Notes under the pieces: generated by a model | The model's input: the letters and a program-made list of their open reading frames with translations, nothing else | Told to the model about the DNA's origin: nothing | The model's database searches: none | Assembly (NCBI RefSeq): GCF_009695815.1 | Contig: NZ_VUNE01000001.1 | Location: forward strand, 186,001 to 250,000 | Direction: 5' to 3' | DNA length: 64,000 bases | From: Peptostreptococcus porci | Lineage (GTDB): Bacteria; Bacillota; Clostridia; Peptostreptococcales; Peptostreptococcaceae | Shown here: positions 28,810 through 35,659 of the stretch, in pieces | Position numbering within the stretch: the stretch's first letter is position 1 | Layout of the letters: each line of letters starts with the position of its first letter | Made by a program: the position numbers and the translations under genes

Positions 28810-29657
28810 TGAAAATGAAGATAAAGAAAATAATAGGGCATTTACTTATAATAGTAGGTATCTGTATTCCACTACAGGCATTTACTCAGATAACTATAAA
28901 AGACCTAACATCATCATTAGAATACAAAAAATATCAGAAGCAGTATAGCAAGGAAAGCTTTGAAAAAAACAATATCGCAAAAGCTTTTATAAAATATGAC
29001 GAATCTGTCGTAGATGGTTATGGCTTAGTAGACCCTTTTGTAGCTGATGATTACAAGAGTGACTATCAAATAAAAGACTGGAAAAAAGACCAGATTTTTG
29101 GATATTTGTTGATACCATCTATAGATGTTAAGTATCCTATTAGATTGGATGCAACCTATGACAACTTGGATAAGGGTGTGGCTCATATTTACGGAACTTC
29201 ACTACCAACTGGCGGAAAAGACAGACGAAGTGTGATTGCAGGTCATAGAGGGTGGTATAGAGGAATAATGCTTTTGAATTTGGGAAAGGTAAAACCTGGC
29301 GACAAGGTGTTTATTGATAGAAATGGAGATCTATTGACGTATGAGGTTAAAGATATTGAAATAATAAGTCCATCTCAATGGGAAAAGCTAAAGCCGATAA
29401 AAGATAAGGATATGTTGACAATATTATCATGCCATCCGATTAGACCGCCAAGCCCATATAGGATGCTAGTAAACTGTGAAAGAGTGGAAGATAAGAGCGA
29501 GAAAAAAGAAATTACAAAACAAATTGATGACAAAATTAATAAAGAAAAACAAAGACCAATTTGGTCCAAATATGTTTTCTATTCGGTTACAATAGTAGGG
29601 TGGCTCTTGATAATGTATAGAGCTTGGAGAATTGTGACCGAGATAAGAAAAAAATAA
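28809..29657 (+). CDS. Sortase 3, divergent
   Basis: 282-residue sortase with an N-terminal membrane helix (LLIIVGICIPLQAF), His146 (VIAGHRGWYRG), Cys208 (TILSCHP) and Arg218 (SPYRMLV), and a C-terminal membrane helix. A DPF sequence (GLVDPFVADD) may be a lid. The active-site strand LSCHPIRPPSPYR differs clearly from the TCTP-type strand in sortases 1 and 2, so it probably recognises another sorting signal or does the wall-anchoring step. ATG at 28809 overlaps the stop of sortase 2; AGAGAGG precedes it. Class C-like by its two membrane helices, but class is uncertain. Confidence 0.85.
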   Translation: MKMKIKKIIGHLLIIVGICIPLQAFTQITIKDLTSSLEYKKYQKQYSKESFEKNNIAKAFIKYDESVVDGYGLVDPFVADDYKSDYQIKDWKKDQIFGYLLIPSIDVKYPIRLDATYDNLDKGVAHIYGTSLPTGGKDRRSVIAGHRGWYRGIMLLNLGKVKPGDKVFIDRNGDLLTYEVKDIEIISPSQWEKLKPIKDKDMLTILSCHPIRPPSPYRMLVNCERVEDKSEKKEITKQIDDKINKEKQRPIWSKYVFYSVTIVGWLLIMYRAWRIVTEIRKK

Positions 29658-29679
29658 TAAAAATCATATTAAAAAAGAG

Positions 29680-29708
29680 TTGACATAAATATTTAAATAT
29701 CGTAATAT
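29680..29708 (+). promoter_or_regulatory. Promoter and possible operator of the arsR-CoADR operon
   Basis: TTGACA (29680-29685), 17 bases, TAATAT (29703-29708). The spacer contains the perfect palindrome ATATTTAAATAT (29689-29700); TATTTAAATA recurs at 29847-29856 just before the gene. ArsR-family repressors bind AT-rich palindromes over promoters, so both are operator candidates. Confidence 0.6.
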
Positions 29709-29876
29709 ATAAATATACGGATTATGAAATGTTTTTCTGTGATTATGTCAATTAAATATAGAATACAAGCTTCAGTAAAAATGAAAATTGTCATTTTAAT
29801 ATTTTATAGCGTGGAAAAAAGGCTAACAATCAATTGAAAAATAAGGTATTTAAATATAAAAATATGGAGGATATTA

Positions 29877-30167
29877 ATGTTAAATAGTAGTTCAATGGAA
29901 GAGTATGAGGCATATGCAGAGGTTTTGAAAGCTATTTCTCATCCAGTTAGATTGTGTATAGTAAAAGGGTTAATTGAAAACGGACCCAAAAATGTGACGA
30001 ATATGTATTCTTGTTTGGGAGTACCTCAGTCAACTATTTCTCAACATATATCAAAGATGAAATCAGCAGGTATTATTAAGGGTGAAAGAAATGGAACTGA
30101 AATCACATATTCAGTTGATAACGAAAAAATAGAAAAGCTGATAAAATGTCTATTTGATTTAAAGTAA
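29877..30167 (+). CDS. ArsR/SmtB-family regulator, candidate persulfide sensor
   Basis: 96-residue winged-helix repressor. Helix-turn-helix region GVPQSTISQHISKMKSAGIIKG and wing ERNGTEITYSV are typical. Start at 29877 follows GGAGG. There is no CxC metal box of ArsR and no obvious SmtB His/Asp site. Instead it has Cys27 in helix 2 (HPVRLCIVKGL), Cys46, and Cys91 in the last helix (LIKCLFDL). A helix-2/helix-5 Cys pair is how BigR/SqrR proteins sense persulfides, and the next genes handle sulfane sulfur, so that role is the best inference. Probably autoregulated. Confidence 0.85.
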   Translation: MLNSSSMEEYEAYAEVLKAISHPVRLCIVKGLIENGPKNVTNMYSCLGVPQSTISQHISKMKSAGIIKGERNGTEITYSVDNEKIEKLIKCLFDLK

Positions 30168-30310
30168 TAGCATAGTGATAAGAAAACTGTTTGCTTTAAA
30201 TCAGCATAGAATATTTAAAGAAGCATAAAAGCTTCAAAACAGTGTAAAAACTTCAAAACAGTATAAAAATATTTGAAAGATAAAAAAACTATTTGAGGAG
30301 GTAAGGTTTT

Positions 30311-32044
30311 ATGAAAAAAATACTTATTGTCGGCGGTGTGGCTGGTGGTGCTACTGCTGCAGCACGTTTGAGGAGACTTGATGAAAAGTCTCAGATAATA
30401 ATGTTCGAAAGAGGCGAATATATATCTTTTGCAAACTGTGGTTTGCCATACTATATTGGAAATGTAATTGAAAACAGAGATGCACTTTTGGTACAGACTG
30501 TTGAAGGAATGAAAAAGAGATTTAATCTGGACATTAGAAACTTTAGTGAAGTTGTATCCATAGATGCTGAAAAAATGGAAGTAACAGTGAACAATCTGAG
30601 CACTGGTGAGACATATGTGGAAAAATATGATGAATTGATTTTATCTCCTGGTGCGAGTCCAATCAAACCACCGATAACAGGTATTGCTGATGCCGATAAT
30701 ATTTTTACTTTGAGAAATATACCAGATACTGATGCCATAAAGAGCTTTGTCGACACAAAAAATCCAAAGGAAGCTGTCGTTGTAGGTGGTGGATTTATAG
30801 GTATTGAAATGGCAGAAAACCTTGCTGAAAGAGGTGTTAGGGTTCATTTAGTTGAAATGCTTAATCAAGTGATGGCTCCAATTGATTTTGAAATGGCTCA
30901 AATCGTACATAAGCACATGGTTGAAAAAGGTGTGGACTTGATTTTGGGAGATGGGGTAGACTCATTTGATGAAAATGGAAGAGTTGTTAAATTAAAGAGT
31001 GGTAGGAAAATAAATTCTGACATTACTATTTTATCTATTGGGATAAGACCAGAAAATGAGCTTGCAAAATCAGCAGGGCTTGAGTTAGGTGATAGAGGTC
31101 ACATAAGAGTAAACGAAAACTTTGAAACTTCCAAACCACATATTTATGCGGTTGGAGATGCGATAGAAACTCAAGGCTTGATTTATGGAGAAGCATCTAG
31201 TATTGCTCTTGCGTCACCGGCAAATAGACAGGCAAGAATTGTTGCAGATAGAATTAATGGAATAGATAGTAAATATAAGGGAGTTTTAGGAACTTCGGTT
31301 GCAAAGGTATTTGATTTGACAGTTTCATCTACTGGGTATAATGAAAAGAAGCTTAAAAATATGGGTAAAAATGATTTCAAATCTATTCATATCCATCCAC
31401 TTTCAAATGCAGGATATTATCCAACTGCCAGACCACTTGATTTGAAATTGATTTTTGAAATTCCTTCTGGACGAGTTTTGGGTGCACAAGCAATTGGTGA
31501 GGTAGGTGTTGAAAAAAGAATAGATGTAATTGCGACTGCAATCGCTGCAAAAATGACAGTAAGAGATCTTCAAGAGCTAGAGCTATCATATGCTCCACCA
31601 TTTTCTTCAGCAAAAGACCCGGTTAATATGGCTGGTTATGTGGCATCGAATATCTTGGATGGAATTGAAACGGTATCAGTTATGGAAATAGATGATATAG
31701 TTGGAAAAGGCGGATATTTGATAGATGTCAGAACAGTGGGTGAATTTATGGCTGGTTCAATGCCTGGTGCTGTAAACATCCCTCTTGACGAGTTGAGAGA
31801 CAGATTGGATGAGATACCAAAAGATAAAGATATTTACATCAATTGTCAAGTTGGTTTGAGAGGATATCTGGCAGTTAGAATACTGAAAAATAATGGTATA
31901 AATGCAGTGAATGTAGATGGTGGATATAAATCATATAGACAATTGAAATTCGGTGTTGAAGAAGATAAGACTGAGAATACACCTACTTTATCAGGTATAG
32001 CTTGCACCGACAATTCAGATGTATTAAAAAAAAAGAAAAGTTAA
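30311..32044 (+). CDS. CoA-disulfide reductase / rhodanese fusion
   Basis: FAD-dependent enzyme reducing CoA disulfide or CoA/protein persulfides with NAD(P)H. 577 residues. The N-terminal FAD motif VGGVAGGATAAARLRRL is followed by redox Cys43 (SFANCGLPYYIG), the position known for CoA-disulfide reductases. A second Rossmann motif (VVGGGFIGIEMAENL) binds NAD(P)H, then a dimerisation domain (about 325-440). A C-terminal rhodanese domain carries Cys512 in CQVGLR. RBS GGAGG. The gene ends in an A9 run with a -1 overlapping frame that encodes TusA and DsrE domains; in related four-domain proteins of about 800 residues these are one chain, so the stop at 32042 may be bypassed by frameshifting. Confidence 0.93.
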   Translation: MKKILIVGGVAGGATAAARLRRLDEKSQIIMFERGEYISFANCGLPYYIGNVIENRDALLVQTVEGMKKRFNLDIRNFSEVVSIDAEKMEVTVNNLSTGETYVEKYDELILSPGASPIKPPITGIADADNIFTLRNIPDTDAIKSFVDTKNPKEAVVVGGGFIGIEMAENLAERGVRVHLVEMLNQVMAPIDFEMAQIVHKHMVEKGVDLILGDGVDSFDENGRVVKLKSGRKINSDITILSIGIRPENELAKSAGLELGDRGHIRVNENFETSKPHIYAVGDAIETQGLIYGEASSIALASPANRQARIVADRINGIDSKYKGVLGTSVAKVFDLTVSSTGYNEKKLKNMGKNDFKSIHIHPLSNAGYYPTARPLDLKLIFEIPSGRVLGAQAIGEVGVEKRIDVIATAIAAKMTVRDLQELELSYAPPFSSAKDPVNMAGYVASNILDGIETVSVMEIDDIVGKGGYLIDVRTVGEFMAGSMPGAVNIPLDELRDRLDEIPKDKDIYINCQVGLRGYLAVRILKNNGINAVNVDGGYKSYRQLKFGVEEDKTENTPTLSGIACTDNSDVLKKKKS

Positions 32045-32877
32045 GCGATAAAATAGATGCTATGGAGTTGAATGACTGTAAAGATTTAAGAGCAGATGTC
32101 AATAACGATAGTGAAAATACGAAGAGAATCTTTGTTGATGCTAGAGGGCTGCAGTGTCCAGGTCCTATTGCCAGAGTTTTTGAAGAATTAGATAAGGCAA
32201 ATTACGGTGATATAGTAGAGGTAATGGCAACCGATGTCGGATTTTCGAAAGATATTTCATCTTGGTGTGCAAGGATGGGGTACAATCTCATAGGGTTGAC
32301 AAGTGAATCTGGAGTAATAAAAGCTCAAATTGAAAAAAATGAGAAAACTGATATCAAAAAAGAATGCTTGATAAATTCGACAAATTCCATGCTTATAAAT
32401 CCACAAGACAAGAAAAAAGCAACAATGGTTGTGTTTAGTGGAGATTTAGATAAAGCGATTGCGTCATTTATCATTGCAACTGGGGCAGCATCAATGGGTA
32501 AGGAAGTGACGATGTTTTTTACATTCTGGGGGCTTAATATATTGAGAAAAAGTAGCTCGAGAGTTGAGAAAAACGGAATCGAAAAAATGTTCGGAATGAT
32601 GATGCCAAAAGGTGTAGATAAGCTGAAAATTTCAAAAATGAATATGGGTGGCATTGGCACAAAGCTAATCAAGCTAGTGATGAAAAACAAAAACGTCGAT
32701 GATTTAGGCTTTATGATGTCGAGGGCGCAAAAGATGGGTGTGAAATTTGTCGCTTGCTCAATGAGTATGGATATCATGGGAATAAAGGCTGAGGAATTGG
32801 TTGATGGTGTTGAAATTGCAGGTGTAGCAAGTTATTTATCAGAAGCAGAGGAAGGTAATCTGAATCTATTTATATAG
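32002..32877 (+). CDS. TusA-DsrE sulfur-carrier domains, -1 frame continuation of the CoA-disulfide reductase
   Basis: Encodes a TusA/SirA-like domain (DARGLQCPGPIARVFEEL; the Cys-Pro pair carries persulfide) followed by a DsrE-like domain (TMVVFSGDLDKAIASFIIATGAAS ... FVACSMSMDIMG, with a conserved Cys). The open frame begins inside the previous gene. Candidate starts (TTG 32002, ATG 32062) have no ribosome binding site. Via a -1 shift at A AAA AAG (32029-32035) it would be joined to the reductase-rhodanese to give about 855 residues. Alternatives: translational coupling with a separate start, or a recent 1-base indel or sequencing error. Confidence 0.85.
   Translation: MHRQFRCIKKKEKLSDKIDAMELNDCKDLRADVNNDSENTKRIFVDARGLQCPGPIARVFEELDKANYGDIVEVMATDVGFSKDISSWCARMGYNLIGLTSESGVIKAQIEKNEKTDIKKECLINSTNSMLINPQDKKKATMVVFSGDLDKAIASFIIATGAASMGKEVTMFFTFWGLNILRKSSSRVEKNGIEKMFGMMMPKGVDKLKISKMNMGGIGTKLIKLVMKNKNVDDLGFMMSRAQKMGVKFVACSMSMDIMGIKAEELVDGVEIAGVASYLSEAEEGNLNLFI
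32029..32035 (+). promoter_or_regulatory. Candidate -1 frameshift site A AAA AAG
   Basis: In the reductase frame the codons are AAA (32030) and AAG (32033), preceded by A, exactly the dnaX-type slippery heptamer inside an A9 run (32026-32034). The A9 run could alternatively cause transcriptional slippage. I see no strong downstream stem-loop. Confidence 0.5.
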
Positions 32878-32908
32878 TCGATAAACGAATTAAAATACAC
32901 AAGACTCA

Positions 32909-32956
32909 CAAATCCATTCTCTTTTTGAAAATGGTATAAAAAAGAGAATGGATTTA
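32909..32956 (+). terminator. Inverted repeat between DsrE gene and M18 peptidase
   Basis: AAATCCATTCTCTTTT pairs with AAAAGAGAATGGATTT, about 16 bp. No T run follows directly (TACTG), so it is a weak intrinsic terminator or a processing hairpin. Confidence 0.5.
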
Positions 32957-32977
32957 CTGTAAAATAGGGAGGTAATT

Positions 32978-34363
32978 ATGAGCTTAGAGCTAGATAGAAA
33001 ATCAGTTTGGAAATCCGTTGATGACAACGGGTATAGAGAAATAATGGCATATGGGGAGAGATATAAAAATTTCTTGAATGCTGCCAAAAATGAAAGAGAA
33101 AGTGTCGATTTCATTGTAGAGCAGGCGAAAAAGAATGGATTTATTTCGCTTTCTGAAGCATTGGAAAATGGCGTAAAAAAAGGAGATAAAATTTACCATA
33201 ATGAAAAAAATAAATCAGTGGTATTATTCGTAATAGGTGATGACCTGACAGAGGGGATGACAATTCTTGGATCACATATTGATAGCCCAAGACTTGATAT
33301 AAAACAGAATCCTCTTTATCAAGATTCAGAATTAGCATATTTAAAGACTCACTATTATGGAGGCATAAAAAAATATCCTTGGCTTACAACTCCTCTTGCA
33401 CTACATGGTTACGTTAAAACAAAATCAGGAAGAGAAGTGAGTTTGAATATTGGAGAAGACGAGAGTGAACCAGTATTTTATATAAATGATCTTTTGGCAC
33501 ATTTTTCAAGAGAACAGGTTAAAAAACCGGCATCGGAGTTTATAAGTGCAGAGCAGTTAAACATTGTTGTTGGGCATTCATCATTTGGAGCTGACGATGA
33601 GAAGAACCCAATAAAGACATTGATATTGAAGTATTTGAATGAAAAATACTCTATTGTTGAAGAAGATTTTGCAGTTGCAGAATTTCATGCTGTTCCAGCT
33701 GGGAAGGCGAGAGATGTAGGCTTTGATAAAAGTCTAATTGCCTCTTATGGGCATGATGACAGTGTATGTGCATATGCGTGTCTGGAGGCTATATTTGATG
33801 TCAAAAATACGGATAGAACAATAGTCGGACTGTTTGTTGATAAGGAAGAAATTGGCTCAGTGGGAAATACGTCAATGTCAGCAAAATTCTTTGAAAATGT
33901 AGTTGCAGAAATAATTAATTCAATGCGTGATGATTATTCAGATTTGTTGGTTAGAAGAGCATTTTCGAAGTCTAAGGCACTTTCTGCAGATGTAACTGCG
34001 GCACTTGATCCAGATTTCAGAGAGGTTTCAGATGATAAAAACGCTGCCATACTAGGTTATGGTATTACAATTAATAAATACACTGGTGCTGGTGGCAAAT
34101 TTATGGCTAGTGACGCAAATGCAGAATTTTTGGCTGAGGTAAGAGATGTATTTAATAAAAATGGAGTGCTTTGGCAAACAGCAGTCATGGGAAAAACAGA
34201 TATGGGTGGCGGAGGTACGATAGCGTATATTCTTGCCGAACATGGTGTGGAAATACTGGATTGTGGAACAGCAATGCTGTCAATGCATTCTCCAATAGAA
34301 CTAGTTTCAAAAGCTGATGCTTATATGACCTTCAAAGGATACAGGGCATTTTTAAACATATAA
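32978..34363 (+). CDS. M18-family aminopeptidase (aspartyl/general aminopeptidase)
   Basis: Cytosolic dinuclear zinc aminopeptidase, 461 residues, removing N-terminal residues from peptides. Metal-binding blocks of the M18 family are seen: GSHIDSPRLDIK (metal His/Asp), DKEEIGSVGNTS (catalytic Glu pair), LSADVTAALDP and the C-terminal GTAMLSMHSPIELVSKAD (metal His). RBS GGGAGG at 32967-32972. It is flanked by hairpins on both sides, so it is probably monocistronic. With PepF it suits a peptide-using organism. Preference for Asp/Glu cannot be read from the sequence. Confidence 0.93.
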   Translation: MSLELDRKSVWKSVDDNGYREIMAYGERYKNFLNAAKNERESVDFIVEQAKKNGFISLSEALENGVKKGDKIYHNEKNKSVVLFVIGDDLTEGMTILGSHIDSPRLDIKQNPLYQDSELAYLKTHYYGGIKKYPWLTTPLALHGYVKTKSGREVSLNIGEDESEPVFYINDLLAHFSREQVKKPASEFISAEQLNIVVGHSSFGADDEKNPIKTLILKYLNEKYSIVEEDFAVAEFHAVPAGKARDVGFDKSLIASYGHDDSVCAYACLEAIFDVKNTDRTIVGLFVDKEEIGSVGNTSMSAKFFENVVAEIINSMRDDYSDLLVRRAFSKSKALSADVTAALDPDFREVSDDKNAAILGYGITINKYTGAGGKFMASDANAEFLAEVRDVFNKNGVLWQTAVMGKTDMGGGGTIAYILAEHGVEILDCGTAMLSMHSPIELVSKADAYMTFKGYRAFLNI

Positions 34364-34377
34364 AATATTAAAAAATT

Positions 34378-34424
34378 GCGAAGAAACACAAGTAGAATTT
34401 TTTGTACTTGTGTTTCTTTGTATA
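34378..34424 (+). terminator. Terminator after M18 peptidase
   Basis: GAAGAAACACAAGTA pairs with TACTTGTGTTTCTT with an internal T-rich loop; long A and T stretches flank it. Confidence 0.75.
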
Positions 34425-34529
34425 AATAAAAAAAACACAAACTTAAATTAGATTATTATCAAAAATTGCATATCTTTTTAAATTCTTTTCATTTTTTCAT
34501 TAAAAAAACACAAAAAAACATTTTCACTA

Positions 34530-34561
34530 TTGATAAAAAAATATTTTACTGGTATACTAGT
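34530..34561 (+). promoter_or_regulatory. Promoter and GntR-type operator of the regulator gene
   Basis: TTGATA (34530-34535), 17 bases, TATACT (34553-34558). The -10 overlaps the near-palindrome ACTGGTATACTAGT (34548-34561), whose GTATAC core is shared with the palindrome at 35428. This suggests autorepression. Confidence 0.6.
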
Positions 34562-34590
34562 GTTAAAGGATGATAAATGGAGTTGATTAT

Positions 34591-35259
34591 ATGGAAAAAC
34601 TTGCGTCGTCGGAAATGATATATAATGAACTATTGGATAGAATAATAAGCTTGGAGCTTCAGCCTGGTTGTAAAATCAGTGAGAATATAATAGCTGAGGA
34701 ATTTGGTGTTTCAAGGTCTGTAGTGCGAAATTCCATTGCTAGATTGGTTCAAAATGGATTTTTGGATGTGTATCCTCAGAGAGGGACATATGTAACATTG
34801 ATAGATTTGAACTATATAAAAACTGCCTTGCTAATTAGGATATCTATAGAAAAGGAAGTTCTTTATAGATTCATGAAAAAGGATGATAAGTCTGAAATAA
34901 TAAAAAAAATGGAGGCTAATATAGATAGCCAAAAGAAGTTTTATGGGTATGATGAATATATTACTGAATTTAAGGTTCTTGACGAGCAGTTTCACGAATA
35001 TATTATGTTGAGTGTTCAAAATGATGATATTTTAGATTTATTAAAGGAACATCTACTTCATATTAATAGGTGGAGAAATGTCTATGTAAAATCTGGGCAT
35101 AATTTATCAAAGCTTATTGATGAACACAGTAAGATTTTGGATTGTATAAAAAAATCTGACACAAAGAGTGCTTTGGCATGTATGTCTGAACATATAGATA
35201 CAGTTACAGATGTGGTAAGTGCGAGTGCGACATATAGTCATTTCTTTAAAAAGAATTAG
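34591..35259 (+). CDS. GntR-family (FCD domain) transcription regulator
   Basis: 222-residue regulator: winged helix at about 5-70 (EEFGVSRSVVRNSIARLVQNGFLDVYPQRGTYV) and a helical FCD ligand-binding domain at about 80-210 with conserved Asp and His residues (LDEQFHEYI; then LIDEHSKILDCIKKSD). ATG at 34591 has GGAG nine bases upstream; ATG 34570 has its AAAGG too close. FadR-subfamily FCD regulators usually answer to small carboxylates or their CoA esters. It is directly upstream of, and in the same direction as, the 2-hydroxyacid fermentation operon, whose leader has a matching palindrome, so it is likely its regulator. The effector is unknown. Confidence 0.88.
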   Translation: MEKLASSEMIYNELLDRIISLELQPGCKISENIIAEEFGVSRSVVRNSIARLVQNGFLDVYPQRGTYVTLIDLNYIKTALLIRISIEKEVLYRFMKKDDKSEIIKKMEANIDSQKKFYGYDEYITEFKVLDEQFHEYIMLSVQNDDILDLLKEHLLHINRWRNVYVKSGHNLSKLIDEHSKILDCIKKSDTKSALACMSEHIDTVTDVVSASATYSHFFKKN

Positions 35260-35363
35260 CGATTCCGATTTGCAAAAGATGAGAAAGTCTTTTGCGAATG
35301 CGTTTAACAAACTTTGTTATTTTTTATTTAACAAAAATAAGTGCATTATCAAGTTGGCATTTT

Positions 35364-35392
35364 TTTACAATTAAGGATTTGTTTGCTAGATA
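35364..35392 (+). promoter_or_regulatory. Candidate promoter of the fermentation operon
   Basis: TTTACA (35364-35369), 17 bases, TAGATA (35387-35392). Start would be near 35399, leaving a leader of about 260 bases with the GntR-like palindrome some 30 bases downstream of the start. Confidence 0.5.
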
Positions 35393-35427
35393 TATGTGTT
35401 AAAAATGCGATGGGTCGTGGGATGATT

Positions 35428-35439
35428 CTTGTATACAAG
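35428..35439 (+). promoter_or_regulatory. GntR-type operator palindrome
   Basis: CTTGTATACAAG is a perfect 12-bp palindrome fitting FadR-subfamily sites (TTGT-AT-ACAA). It shares its GTATAC core with the site on the gntR promoter. Confidence 0.6.
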
Positions 35440-35659
35440 TAGTCTAGAAAACCAAATTTATAATTGAAAGTAAAATTGGTTAGTAGGCAAATTAAAGAGA
35501 TATAATTCGAGGGTGAGTATTTATATTGAGGCATTGTTTAAAACATTCTGTTTTAAGAGTAGTAGAGGTATCATTTTCTGTGAGTGAAAATGAAGCTTAC
35601 GGAAATATGGTTAGAAAACATTAGTGAGCTTGTAGGCTTAATGTTTTGGAGGAAGATTT

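Larger units (their letters stand above)
35260..35659 (+). other. 400-bp control region between gntR and the fermentation operon
   Basis: Holds, in order, a hairpin (GCAAAAGA at 35272 with TCTTTTGC at 35288) likely ending the gntR transcript, a candidate promoter (35364-35392), the GTATAC palindrome (35428-35439), a weaker second promoter-like pair (TTGGTT, 19 bases, TATAAT at 35501) and an RBS (GGAGG) at 35650. There is no coding sequence. Confidence 0.55.

Noticed and set aside
32325-32777. Antisense frame of 150 residues opposite the DsrE domain
   Set aside because: The + strand frame has clear TusA and DsrE motifs; the antisense one has none.
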